Source: Pelagophyceae sp. CCMP2097 | Lineage: Eukaryota > Sar > Pelagophyceae | Assembly (NCBI GenBank): GCA_026770575.1 | Contig: MU657165.1 | Coordinates: 429,621 to 460,049 of the forward strand | Reading direction: 5' to 3' | Length of the DNA stretch: 30,429 nt | In this document: positions 1 through 10,000 of the stretch, one piece after another | Layout of the letters: the number at the start of each line of letters is the position of its first letter | Numbering within the stretch: the first letter of the stretch is position 1 | Translations under genes and position numbers: made by a program | Notes under the pieces: model-generated | What the model was told of the DNA's origin: nothing | The model's database searches: none | Seen by the model: the letters and a program-made list of their open reading frames with translations, nothing else

Positions 1-1661
1 CGTCCAAGGACGTCGTCGACGGCGCTGTGGCGGCGCAGCCTGCTGCTGATGAGGACGACGGCCCGCCTCGAAAGGAAGAACTGGCAACCGAGACCACAAC
101 CGCCTCCGACGAGGACGATGCCAACGACGACTCGTTGGCGTCGTCCTGCAAGATCGTCTGCAGCGACGACGACCGCGACGAGGGCGACGACGGAGAGGGC
201 GGCGAGGACGGAGACGACGGCGGCGACGACGACGACGACAACAAGTCGATCGAGAGCGGCCGCTCCGTCGAGAAACTTCAGAGCGTGAACCCGCCGCACG
301 AAGAAGCCGATCATATGGACGAGGTCAGTCTCCATGATTCTGCGCTCGGCGTCGCGTCCGTCGCGGAACCTGAGCCTGACCAGAGCTGTGCGGATTCGTA
401 GGTCGACGAAGCGCACGACAAGATCTCGTCGCCCGCTGGCGCCGGCGCTGCTGGGGCGCAGTCGCCGGCTTCCGCGTCGGCGGATACGCTCGAGGTCGAC
501 GATTTTATGACGGGCGTGACGACCACGCTCAAATTGCTGTGCACCGTTGCCGAGTGTAAATTATACCACAACCCGGCGGGGCCGCCGAATGTTTGCAGCG
601 CACTCTTGGCGCCATCGGGTGATATCTTTCGGGCCGGCGACCAGATGCGCCTGCATGGCCCGTCGAGCGAATCGAACAAGCAGCGGACGCCGAAGACCGT
701 CATGATCCTCGGCGTGAATACTTACGCTTCAACTGGGGCGGAGACGCGGCTCGTTTTGTTCACGCCGTCTACTGGTAAAATCGTCGAATTCCCGCTACGT
801 TTGTTCGATTCTTCGAAATTTAGCGTCGCCCCTGCGGCCAAGGACACCGACACGCAAGAGGCTCGCCGAGCCTGGGTGATTTACCTCGCGCCGCGCACTG
901 GGCGCCGGATCTCGCCCGTATCCGTCGTGAATGCGCCGGTCGCCCCGTCGGCCACGTCCAATTCGAAGGCTGGCATCATGATGGTGGTGGGCCGGGCCAA
1001 GGCGGCGCCCCTCGACCCGGAGGCATGGCGCCTCATCCAAGCCACGGTATTGGAACTCAACGGCGCCGCGCGAGCTCGAAAGGCCGCCTCGCGCGCTCCC
1101 GCGCGGCTGCCGTCCGCCTTCCTGCAGGAGGCGCCTTCACGGAGCGCGGCCCTCGAAAGCGCTCCTCCCCAGCGGCCCTCGGCCGCGCCCACGGACAACG
1201 GGATCACGCCGCTCTTCGCGGCGGCGTGGGCCGGGCACACGGACGTGCTCCAGGCGCTCATCGACTCGGGCGCGGACGTGGATTGCGCCGCCGGGGGCGC
1301 GGCGCCGCTCTACGGCGCGGCGCGGCACGGCCAGCTCTGCGTCCTCGTTGCGCTCCTCGACGGCGGCGCGGCCGTGGACGGCACCGATTCGCGCGGCGAG
1401 ACGCCCTTGCTCGCCGCCGCCGAGCGCGGCAACTGGGACGTGGCCAGAGCGCTCCTCGCCTTTGGCGCGGACCCCGGCCTCGGCGTCGACCACATCAGCG
1501 GGCAGCGGACGCCCCTGCGCGCAGCAGTGCAGTCGGGCGACCTCGGCGCCGTGCGCGCGCTCGTGCGCTACGGCGCCGTCCCAAAGACGCCCGTGGAAGA
1601 GGACTTTGTTGAAGATGACGTTCTCCGGCTTGACTTCCAGAAGCAAAAGGCACGCCGATGA
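1..1661 (+). CDS. Ankyrin-repeat protein with acidic N-terminal region (5' partial)
   Basis: Likely join(<3..323,402..1661). The frame is already open at the window edge and no ATG opens it, so the gene begins upstream. A 78-nt intron (GTCAGT..TTCGTAG, 324-401) removes an in-frame TAG and joins exons in phase 0. The visible product is about 526 residues. The first ~100 are Asp/Glu-rich. A middle region (about 507-1050) has no family I recognise. The last ~140 residues (from about 1195) form three to four ankyrin repeats, shown by motifs such as TPLFAAAWAGHTDVLQALI, GADVD, TPLLAAAERGNWDVARALL and TPLRAAVQSGDLGAVRALV. Ankyrin stacks mediate protein-protein binding, so a scaffold or regulatory role is inferred; no catalytic domain is visible. 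The gene ends in TGA at 1659-1661 and converges on the kinase gene. Confidence 0.75.
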
Positions 1662-1700
1662 CGGCCCTAACTTCCGGAAACACCCCCCGGGGGGAAGCTT

Positions 1701-1743
1701 ACGCGACGCGTGTCGTGGACGAGCAGGGCGCGGACGAGCAGAG
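1701..1743 (+). repeat. Dispersed repeat, copy A
   Basis: A 43-nt stretch that includes a 15-nt identical core (TGGACGAGCAGGGCG) and GACGAGCAG. It matches positions 29955-29997 at all but six positions by eye. Both copies are preceded by a GGGGAAG block. Here it lies in a 3' flank. In one frame both copies read DEQG[A/V]DEQ. Confidence 0.5.
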
Positions 1744-1845
1744 TCAAACAAGGAGCCACAGACGGGGGGGGTCAAATGTACTTTAGGAAATACACATCAC
1801 TATACCGCCCGCGTGCCCTCGGGTGCGCGGGTCGGCTTGATCCTC

Positions 1846-1866
1846 CAACAGCAAGAGATGCTGTTG
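1846..1866. other. Perfect 8-bp stem-loop in 3' intergenic space
   Basis: CAACAGCA, a five-nucleotide AGAGA loop, then TGCTGTTG form a perfect inverted repeat. It lies between two convergent gene ends, so a transcript from either strand would carry the same hairpin. A role in 3'-end formation or mRNA stability is only a guess. Confidence 0.45.
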
Positions 1867-1999
1867 TCGAGGTTCAGGAAAAGAAGAACGTTGCGTCCTC
1901 GTCAACGCACTTGCCCATTGGATTTGATGGGAAAGTCAGTTCCCCTAAGGGGAGTTGGGAAGTCCCTCGCTTCGGCGGGTGAAAATTTCGCTTAGGGCC

Positions 2000-4348
2000 T
2001 CATAGGGCGCCGGCGGGCCCCGCGAGCGTGGGCGCTCCCTGCGGTCGCCCGCCGTCGGCGCGCCGGGCGAGGATGGCGTAGAAGAGGCGCGCGGCGGCGT
2101 TTCTCGCCGTGCGCGCGAACACCGCCGCGGCCACGTAGAAGAGCGAGGCGAGGGCCGCGGCGCCGTTGAAGCCGCTGGCGAATTGGCGCCGGATGTGCGA
2201 CCGCAGGAGGATGAGGGTGACCTTGCGCTGCCAGCGCTGCTGCCTGACGCGCAGCGCCGCGGCCGCGGGGCTCGACGGCCTCGCCACGGGAGCGGCGCGC
2301 GGCGCGCGGAAGAGCGCGTCCGTGGCGGCGGCGGCGGCGGCGCGCCGGAGCTTGATGCCGTCGCCCGAGGCGAGCTTTCGGAGGAAGTGCGCCGAGTCGA
2401 AATCGACCAGCGCCTGCCGCAGCGCGCGGCCGGCGGGGGCGCCGAGGAGGACACCTCGCAGCTCGGCAAAGTCGACGGCCGCGCCCGGCGTCGGCGCCGC
2501 CGCCGTCACAGCGTCGGCGTCGGCGTCGGGCAACAGCGCGAGCAGCTTTGTCCAGTCGGCCTGCGTCGTGCCCGCCGCGAACAGCGTGCTCCTCAGCGCA
2601 GCGATGCCGTCCGCCGAACTCGGCGAGAGCGACCTGCGGATGGCCCAGGGCGCGGAGATGGCATAGATGTTGAACGAGGGGTCGACTTGGGCGGCGATGC
2701 CCTCGAGCGTGAGGAACGTGCGGATGAGGAGTAAAACATAAGGTGGCGTGAACATCTTCCACCGCGGCGCCAGCTCCTTGTTCAGCACCTCGGCCAGAGC
2801 GCCGAAGCGCGACGTGCCGCCGTCGACTCTGGCCATGGCTTGGCGCAGCTCTTCCGTGAACTTTGCGCGCGCGTCGGGGATCGCCTCGTACGTCTCCCCT
2901 TTGCCCACGCGCCAGAGCATGGGCGTCGTGACGAAGCCCACGTCCTGGAAGACCTTGCCCAGCGTCTCGTAGTCCTCGGCGAGGCAGGCCTGAATACCGG
3001 TTGCGAAGGATTCCATGACGTCGTCTTGCACCGTCGACATCAGCCCAAAGTCCAAAAAGATGATGCGGCCGTCGTCGTGCAGCATCAAGTTGCCCTCGTG
3101 CGGGTCCGCGTGCACCTACGTCCAAAGGTGCGCGGCCATCGCGCCACACTGGCGGTGCCTTAGGTCCGACGCCGCCGCGCACAAAGCCCGTGAGCACCAA
3201 CGACGCAGTGCACGCCTCGACTGCCATGCGCGTCATCTGCAAGCCGTCCTCCTTGCTCAGGAACTCGAGGTGCTGCCCCTGGACCCACTCCGTCGTCAGC
3301 ACCTTTGACCGCGAGAGCTCCGGGACCTAGAGGCGGCGGGTCTGATTCTCTTTCCAAGCAACTGCGGCGCACCTGCACGGGGACGCCGACGAAGCCGAGG
3401 AACTGGAGCGACTTCTCAAAAGCCAGCGCATTTTTCGCCTCTTTAACGTAGTCGAGTTCTTCCCAGATGCCCTGGGCCACGCGGTCGACGACGGTGCCGA
3501 TATCTTGCTCGAACTGCCCTTTGCCCATGCGCCAGCGCGCCTCGATGGCGGCCCAGGCTAGCACAAAGCAAACGTAGTCGACTGCGCAGATGGACGTGGC
3601 GTCGGGCCGTTGGACCTTGACGGCGACGGCGCGGCCGTCGCGCGTCACCGCCCGGTACACCTGCCCCAAAGAGGCCACGGCGACGGGCGTCGCGTCGAAG
3701 GATTGGAAGAGGCCGTCTTCGCCGTCCAGCGCCGCGCCGGCGGGCACGCCGAGTTCTTCTCGGAGCACTGCAAAGGCCACCTCGTCGCTAAAGGCCACGT
3801 TGCGCGTCTGTAAAGCACGCAGAGCAAACGCCGCCTCGTCGCCGACGAGGTCGGGCCGCTGCGACAGCGTCTGGCCGAGCTTGACTGCCACGGGCCCAAG
3901 TTGCGCCAGCGCGGAGCGCAGCGCGTCGGCGCGCGTGCGCTCCGCCTCGGGCAGGTCCTCTTCCGCCTCCCAGATGTTGCGCACCTTGTACAACGTCGAG
4001 GCCACGGTGGCGAAGCGGCCCGCGACGACGTGCGGCTTCTTTGCGAAGAAGTTGAGGATTCGGGGCCGGCTGAATTCGCCCCGGAGGGACTCGTACCTAA
4101 GAGGGGCTTGAGACCGGAAAGAGGCCTATGCGGTGCACGCCGAGAGGGCGCTCCAAAGGCCCGCCGAGCAGCGGGCGGTCGACGCACTCTGCGGCCTTGG
4201 CGAGGGCGGGGAGGCGCTCTGGCGTCGTCGTCCAGCCTGACCGCAGTTCCGGGGCCACCACGGCGGCGCGCGTCTGCGAGGAGAGCGCGACGCCGTCTGC
4301 GAAGCAGAGGAGCCACGCGCAGAGGCAGTGCCACCTCAGGACCTGCAT
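2000..4348 (-). CDS. ABC1/UbiB family atypical kinase, probably plastid-targeted
   Basis: complement(join(2000..3115,3183..3326,3373..4096,4188..4348)), 714 aa. The family regulates isoprenoid-quinone metabolism in mitochondria and plastids (plastoglobules). The full motif set is present and appears only after splicing: KLGQ (126-129), the Ala/Ser loop AVASLGQVYRA (193-203), lysine in VAVKVQRP (214), HADPHEGN (345-352) and DFG (365-367). Three introns (91, 46, 67 nt) start GTGCGT, GTGCGC, GTGCGC and end TAG. The junction between exons 3 and 4 creates the catalytic HADPHEGN segment. The ATG at 4348 opens a hydrophobic leader (WHCLCAWLLCFADGVALSS) followed by a transit-peptide-like stretch, as expected for entry into a complex plastid. 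The ~250-residue C-terminal extension beyond the kinase core is Ala-rich. Confident in the family, less so in the location and substrate. Confidence 0.92.
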
Positions 4349-4698
4349 CGTCGCGCCGAACCGCGCTGGAATCTACGCCAGGTCGGACCTCAATTTCCCC
4401 GTCGCGATCGAGTGCAAGGACCCGACTTTGACTTCGGCGACTACTAAGAAGGCGTTGGCCATCACAAGGACTCTCGAGACGTCGTGGGCACCCCAGGGTG
4501 CGCACACCGGGGGGGGGGGCATGGAGGCATGGGGTGAGCGTCTTGTTGCTTGCTTATAGTCCACCCTGGGTTGTTACAATATCAGTTGGCGCTTCCACGC
4601 AACGTCGGCTCATTCCCGAGTGGAACCCTCCCCGGGAGGCACGATGCTCAATCTTGGCCGCGTCGTTGCCGATTTTGTGCGTGCGTCTGCGCCGCTTG
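4349..4698. other. Intergenic region, 350 nt
   Basis: Holds the presumed promoter of the ABC1 kinase (right to left) and the 3' flank of the small membrane-protein gene. A run of about 11 G residues occurs near 4509-4519. I see no supported gene, tRNA or clear TATA box. Confidence 0.4.
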
Positions 4699-5427
4699 TC
4701 ATCTCTGGTGTGTGGCGTCGCGCTTCTTGGGCGCGCCGGCGAAGACGACGGCAGCGAGGACGATTGCGAGCGACGCCGCCAACGACGCGGCGTACGCCGG
4801 CGATTCCGTGGGCGGCCGCCAGATGTTGACGCGGTCCTTGGCGTCGTACTGCAGACTGCCGGGGACGCCGAACCAGGCGGCGCGTTTTGACATGAGCAGA
4901 AAAGGCAGCAAGACGACGCAAACGACGATGACGCCGTGCGCCACGCGCGCAGCCAGCGCCACGTGCCTACCGTCGCGCCAATGTCCGACGCGCGCAAAGC
5001 AGCCCTCCGTCGTCCTCAAAGGGCGGGCTCGGGGGAGGCGCGGCATCGAAAGAAAGGGGAGTCACCTGGACACGCTGCGAAGCCGCGGGCCGTCGTCGTC
5101 GTCGTCCGGGTCGAGGAGCATGCGCAGCATCGTCAGCGGGTTGGCGACGTCGCCCGGGGCGTCGTGGGCGTTTACGTCGAGGCGCGTCTCGCTCGCGGGG
5201 CCGCCGTCGCCGCCGCGCTCGACCGAGGCGGCGACGCGCCGCAGCATGCCCGCCTCCCAGGCGTCCCACGACGCGTCGCCGGCGTCGCCCGAGGGGCTCG
5301 CGTCGTCGTCGTCGTCGTAGGCGCCGGAGGAACCGGGCGGAAATAAGCAGACGGCGCCGTCTCCCTTCACCGAGTGGGGCGCCAACTGCGCCCCGGCCTC
5401 GGCGGGGCTGGGGCCGCCCGAGCTCAT
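4699..5427 (-). CDS. Small acidic protein with C-terminal two-helix membrane hairpin
   Basis: complement(join(4699..5014,5066..5427)), 225 aa. I recognise no family. The start is the first ATG in the frame (5427). A 51-nt intron (GTGACT..GAG, 5015-5065) removes an in-frame TGA and links two frames in phase 2. The N-terminal ~130 residues are soluble and low in complexity, with two poly-Asp runs (YDDDDDASPS and LDPDDDDDGP). Two hydrophobic helices follow near the C-terminus: one around HGVIVVCVVLLPFLLM, one around SLAASLAIVLAAVVFAGA, separated by about 35 residues, with a basic tail. This suggests a hairpin membrane protein with an acidic cytosolic or stromal domain. It starts 146 nt from the divergently oriented EGF-domain gene, so the two may share a promoter. 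Function unknown. Confidence 0.65.
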
Positions 5428-5573
5428 CGGACCCCGCACCCCGCCCCCGCCGGCGCTAGACTCGTCAGGGATTTGTCCTGTGTTTCTGTGGCGCGGGACC
5501 TCACGGACGGATCGGGTCGCCGAAGTGACGAGCACGCTGGAAATTCGGCCGATCTAATTTTTGAGGCACTGGC
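5428..5573. promoter_or_regulatory. Short divergent (bidirectional) promoter region
   Basis: Only 146 nt separate the start codons of two divergent genes (5427 minus, 5574 plus). Both core promoters and both 5' UTRs must fit here or inside the first exons. No TATA box is evident. The right half is AT-richer (CGGCCGATCTAATTTTTGAG near 5547-5566). This is inferred from gene arrangement. Confidence 0.45.
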
Positions 5574-7801
5574 ATGAGGCTGCTGCTGTGGTGGCTCGCG
5601 GGCCTGGCCTGCGCGTCGCAGCCGGAGCCGGAGACGGCGCGCCTCGTCGACCTTGTCGACCTCAAAAAGGCCCTCGCGCGCAAGCTGCAGGATACGCTGA
5701 CCCTCGACAAGAATGACTCGTGCGTCGAGCCCGGCTTTTTCCCACGCGCCGCGCGCGCACGCGCGCCGCAGGCCGCCCGACGCGCCGATCGCCGCGTCGA
5801 GCCCGCCGACGCCGCGGCCGACGGAACGGTGCGACGCCGCGGGGCATAAATACGCCGCCGCGCGCGGTCGAGAGAGGGTGGCAACAGCCCAAAATGAACG
5901 TCGGCGACACCGCCTGCGAGCGCTGCCGCCGCCGGAGAGGAGGGCGGATTCGCGAATGCGCCGTTTCGAAGCCGCCAAAGTCTGCGCCTCTCAGAGCGTC
6001 CTGTGCGGCCGACGCGTTCATTTTCTAGGGCGGCGGCCGAGATCCCGTTGACGCCGACGCCGACGAGAGCCCCGACGGACAAAGCGACGGCGCCCCCGAC
6101 GGCCCAACCCACGACGCAGCCGACGCCGAAGCCCGTCTCCCCGTCGCCGACGGAGGCGCCCGTCGGGGCCATCGCAGAGTCGGAGGACGCGCCGGCCGAG
6201 CCCGCCGCGCCCGCCGCGCCCAAGGAGGCGCCCGCCGAGCCCGCCGCGCCCAAGGAGGCCCCCGCCACGCCCGCCACGCCCGAGGAGGCCTCCGCCGCGC
6301 CCAAGGAGACGGCCGCGCCCGCGCCTGCCGAGGACGCCCCGGCGGCGGCGAAGGCCGCTCCCGCGTCGGCCGCGCCGGCGCCCGCGCCCGCGCGGGAGGA
6401 GGACGGGTCGCTGGACATTTCGACGGGTGGTGGCCCGGATTCCGAAGAGGCACCGCAGCAAAACGAGGCGCCGCAGCAAACGACGCCCGACGACGACCAG
6501 CCGGCCGCCAAGGTGGTTGGCGACGACGTCTTGGCGCCGCCGCCGGTCGAGGAGGAGCTCGAGGAGGCAGAGGACCAGCCGCCTGCAGCGGAGGAGGCCC
6601 CGGGCGCCGGCGACGGGGCGGCCGTGGCGGCCGCGTGCACGGGCCGGTCGTGCCCCTGCGACGCGGCAGTGCACTGCTCGTCGCACGGCACGTGCATGCA
6701 GCGCGGCGACCAGTTCCGCTGCCGCTGCAGCGGCGCGTGGCAGGGCGAGCAGTGCGACGAAGGCGGCTGCGCGAGCCTCTTTACGTGCGAGGGCTGCGTG
6801 GCCGCCGTGGCCGCCACGCCGCCGCGCGGCGGGCGCGGCGGCGGCGCGGGCGGGCCCGGCGGCGGCGGCGGCAAGCCCGGCGGAAAGAAGGGCGGCAGCG
6901 GCGGCCGGCGCGAGTCCGGCGGCAAGCCCGGCGGCGCAGAGGCGAGCGGCTGGCGCCGCCGCCTCGCCGAGTTTGAGGAGTACGCGCGCGGGCGGCGCAG
7001 CGGCGCGGCGGGCGCCAAGCCGAGCCGGCCGCGGGCGCGCGGCGCCTCGACGGAAGATGGGCAGCGGCGCATGCAGCGCTCGGGCCAGCGCGCCGGCCGC
7101 GGTCGCGCGTTGGACGACGACCCCAAGCCTGCCTGCGCCTGGGAGAGCGGCCTCTGCGTCGACAACGACGCCGGCTCCGCGGCCACCGAGTGCCCAACGC
7201 CCGCCGCGTTCCCCGCCGCGCCCGCGGCGCCGATCGCCGACGACCCGGAGGAGGCGCCGGCCGCGCCGCGCTACGAGCCGCCCGCGCAACAGACGGAGGC
7301 GCCGCACCACCACAAGGCCGAACCCGAAGCCGCCGCGCCGGCCGATTCCGCCGCGCCGGCCTACACCCAGCCGAACGGCAGCCAGGACGACGACGACAAG
7401 GACGACAAGGCGCGCGGCACGAATCCGCTGCAGAAGCTGCTGCTGGCTTTGAAGTCGCTGCCAAATGACCCAAAGGCCGCGCTGCGCGACCCCGCGGCCC
7501 TCGCCGTCGTCGGCGCCGCGGTGCTGCTGCTCCTCGGCCTCTTCGGCTGCGTCTGCGGCCGCCTCTGCCGCCGGTCGGGCGCGCCACCGCCTCTGCCGCA
7601 GTACGCCAAGGCGACCAAGGCAACGAAGGAATCGCTGGAAGAGGGTGGCAAGCGCGGCGGCGGCGGCTGGGGCGGCGACGAGGAGAGCTGGGGCGAGGAG
7701 CAGCCCAACGCGTCGCTGCTGCCCAAGGAGGCGCCGCCGGCGAAGAAGAGCCTGATGGGCGCGAAAAAGTCGGACGACGCCCGAAGCGTCCCCGCGGCCG
7801 T

Positions 7802-7833
<32 letters not shown>

Positions 7834-8378
7834 CGTGGGGCGACGCCTCCCCGCAGAGGCCCGCCGCGCTGGCGAAGAAGGTCGAGGCGAAGCCGGCGCC
7901 GAAGAAGTCGGCCGCGGAGCGCCGGGCCGAGATTGCCGCCAAGCGCGCCGGTCGCACCGCGGGCGCCAAGAGCGGCCCGTCGGCGTCGTCGTCCGACGAC
8001 GCGCCGCCGCCGGCAAAGCAGATGCCGGTCAAGCCGCCGGTCAAGCCGCCGGTCAAGCAGGCGCCGCCGCCGGTCAAGCCGGCCGCTGCGGTGAAGCAGG
8101 CGCCGGCCGACGACGACATGTTTGGCGATATGGCGGCCAAGCCCAAGTTCGACGGGTCCGGCCGGTCGACGGCCGCCGCCGCCGCCGCGCCGCGGCCGAC
8201 ACCCGCGAGACCAGCGCCCGCGGCGCGATCGCCACCGGCCGCGGCCGCGCCGCGTAAAGCGCCTGCGCCCGCGGCCAAGGCGGCGGCGGCGGCCAAGAAG
8301 TCGCCCGCGACGGCGGCGGACCTGATGGACGTGGCCGCGTGGGACGACGACGACCTCGACGACATTCTCAACTCCTAG
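5574..8378 (+). CDS. Single-pass surface protein with signal peptide, Pro/Ala stalk and EGF-like module
   Basis: join(5574..5719,6029..8378), 831 aa. Exon 1 encodes a signal peptide (MRLLLWWLAGLACASQ) and ends at a GTGCGT donor in phase 2. The 309-nt intron ends TTTTCTAG, and exon 2 restores the frame. Modules in order: Thr/Pro-rich then Ala/Pro/Glu-rich stalk (about 50-250); an EGF-like unit (about 250-295) with the pattern HCSSHGTC..FRCRC..W.GEQC; a PSI-like start CASLFTCEGC; a ~110-residue Gly/Arg-rich insert; CAWESGLC, which may complete the PSI-like fold; a second acidic Pro/Ala stretch; one transmembrane helix (about 535-558, VVGAAVLLLLGLFGCV); and a ~270-residue Lys/Pro/Ala-rich cytosolic tail ending DDDLDDILNS. 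It looks like a cell-surface adhesion or wall-associated protein. The long open frames on the opposite strand are composition artefacts. Confidence 0.8.
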
Positions 8379-8791
8379 GGATGCCTCGGCGGCCCGCCGG
8401 GGGGGCGCTCCCCGGAGTTGGCACCCGGCGCCGCCTGCCCGCGATTTCAATTTACCGAATCATGCAGGCTTCGAACCGGTTAACCTCCCGCTGGCGGATG
8501 GTCCACTGTGTGCACGCGCCGTCTGGTACTACGAAGGACCCACCCCCGATGCTCTTCCACGACACGTAAGCCACCCGACGCCTCTCTCATGACCTCACAC
8601 TTGCACTTTGGGAGAAGGCCTCTCAACTCTACTACTACTAGTAGGTTCTGGCCAGAGTCTCGCGTCCGCTCGGACTCGCGGCGGCGTCGCAGCCCCAAGG
8701 GAACCCTCGGGGTTGTGCGCTTCGGCCTGTAGAGCGCCGGCGCGGCCTCTCAGGGAGTGCCGGCGGCTCTGTTGATCCTCGTTTCTCGAGG
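8379..8791. other. Intergenic region, 413 nt
   Basis: Lies between two same-strand genes. It contains a small CTACTACTAGTAG element (a CTACTAGTAG palindrome near 8634) and mixed-composition sequence. A GTTCGAA motif on the minus strand (near 8472) resembles a tRNA T-loop, but no matching acceptor or anticodon arm exists. No gene is supported; it presumably holds the 3' UTR of the surface protein and the promoter of the glycosyltransferase-like gene. Confidence 0.4.
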
Positions 8792-10000
8792 ATGCCACCG
8801 CCTCGCGCGGGGGTCGACCGCGCGGCGTGGGTCGACCACGGCGCCGGCGCGGGCCGCGCGCCCGGCGGTTCGGCAGGCGGCGCGAGCGGGGCGTTGCGCG
8901 TCTTCTTCACGACGACGGTCGCCGCCGAGCCCGCGGACGTGGCCCTCCTCGCCGTCGCTTTGCCGTGGTACCTCGGCCGGCTGCGGATCGGCGGCGACCG
9001 CTGCATGGTCACGGTCCACGCGCCCGGCGGCGGCGCGGCGCATTACGCACGCGCCGTATCGATCCTCGAAGCCGCGGGCGTGCGTGGCCACGTCCGGTGG
9101 ACGTCTGCGTACAGCGGCCCGGCCAAGGAGCGCGTCCGCAGTAGCGTGCTCCTGCCGCGCTTCCGCCTCGAGGCCGGGGACTGGATCGTCCACGCCGACT
9201 CTGACGAATTTGCAGTCATCGACTCTGACACCATTTTCAGAGCACGCGCCGCGGGGTCCAACGCATTGCGCGGTGAGTGGACGGACCGCGTCGCATTACA
9301 TGGCGCGCTGCCCGAAATTGTTGAGAACTCGACTGCGGGTGCGACGGTGGAACTCTTCGCTGCGTTCCCGCTCGCGTGCGCTCTGCGGCGCAAGCAAAAA
9401 GTCGTCGCGTACGAGTTCCCGCTCCGAGCAAACGACGGCGCGCACGGCCTCGTCCAAGGAGACGAAGACCGCGCCAAGTACGCCGCCGGACCACCTTTGA
9501 CAGTGCGGCATCGTTTTAGGCGGCCCTTTGCACCGCCTCACGAGAGGCGCGGCCCCGTCCGAAGCGCCCTTACAGGTCTGGCACTTGAAGTGGCATGCGC
9601 ACGTTTTCGACCGCCTCCGCGAGCGCGTCGCGGTCAAGCAGCGCCTCGGCAAGGTCGCCGCCGCCGCCGTCACGGAAAAGATCCTCGCGCACCTCGGAAC
9701 GCACGGCGGTGTCTGCGTCGACTGCGAGGCCCTCCGCGGCGCATTACGCGGCGTCCGGGCTGTCCGACGCCTCGACGATACAAAGGGCCGAGGCCCTCGC
9801 GCCGCGCGTGCGTCGCCACGATGCGTCCGCAGGTCTGTTGCGCGGCGCCGTGCGACGTCGGCGCGCTGCGGCGGTATCCGGAGTTTTTCGAAACCGCCAA
9901 GCCTCGACTTTGGACCGACCGCGGGGCCGCCGCCGTGGTGCTCCTCGTGGTGGCCGCCGTCGCCGCGCGACGCGCCGCGCACCGAAGACGAAGCGCGTAG
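8792..10000 (+). CDS. Glycosyltransferase-like protein, possibly tail-anchored (3' exon structure uncertain)
   Basis: Exons 8792..9502 and 9576..about 9710 are well supported: a 73-nt intron (GTGCGG..TTACAG) joins them in phase 0. A third exon, 9833..10000, is proposed. It has strong third-position GC, reads ALRRYPEFFETAKPRLW, and ends with a hydrophobic helix (AAAVVLLVVAAVAA) plus a basic tail, which would anchor the protein in a membrane. The donor linking exons 2 and 3 is unclear (a GTCTGC at 9711 keeps phase 0). Without that splice, exon 2 runs in an Arg-rich frame to 10091. The core has a glycosyltransferase-A style acid motif, DWIVHADSDEF (about residues 130-140), preceded by a beta-alpha region with spaced hydrophobics; exon 2 has HLKWH..DRLRERV. 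It resembles GT92/GT2-like 'DxDEF' enzymes. Donor and acceptor are unknown. There is no N-terminal signal peptide. Confidence 0.6.
   Translation: MPPPRAGVDRAAWVDHGAGAGRAPGGSAGGASGALRVFFTTTVAAEPADVALLAVALPWYLGRLRIGGDRCMVTVHAPGGGAAHYARAVSILEAAGVRGHVRWTSAYSGPAKERVRSSVLLPRFRLEAGDWIVHADSDEFAVIDSDTIFRARAAGSNALRGEWTDRVALHGALPEIVENSTAGATVELFAAFPLACALRRKQKVVAYEFPLRANDGAHGLVQGDEDRAKYAAGPPLTVRHRFRRPFAPPHERRGPVRSALTGLALEVACARFRPPPRARRGQAAPRQGRRRRRHGKDPRAPRNARRCLRRLRGPPRRITRRPGCPTPRRYKGPRPSRRACVATMRPQVCCAAPCDVGALRRYPEFFETAKPRLWTDRGAAAVVLLVVAAVAARRAAHRRRSA

Larger units (their letters stand above)
1662..1999. other. Convergent intergenic region, 338 nt
   Basis: Lies between the 3' ends of the ankyrin gene (+) and the ABC1 kinase gene (-). 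No coding frame is supported. It holds a C6G6 palindrome near 1684-1695, one copy of a dispersed repeat (1701-1743), a perfect 8-bp inverted repeat (1846-1866) and a small near-palindrome, TCCCCTAAGGGGA, around 1941-1953. Both 3' UTRs and polyadenylation sites should lie here. Confidence 0.5.

Noticed and set aside
6018..8450. An 810-codon open frame on the minus strand, and other long antisense frames over GC-rich genes (e.g. 5501-7186, 16298-17260, 21429-22637)
   Set aside because: Their products are almost wholly Arg/Gly/Ala/Pro, lack domains, and mirror GC-rich codons of well-supported genes on the other strand.
8455..8520. Second tRNA T-loop lookalike (GGTTCGAAGCC on the minus strand)
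   Set aside because: The stem has mismatches and no acceptor, D or anticodon arm can be folded.
9809..9832. A perfect GTGCGT donor followed 25 nt later by a CAG acceptor in the glycosyltransferase gene
   Set aside because: A 25-nt intron is shorter than any other here and the phase leads into the wrong frame.
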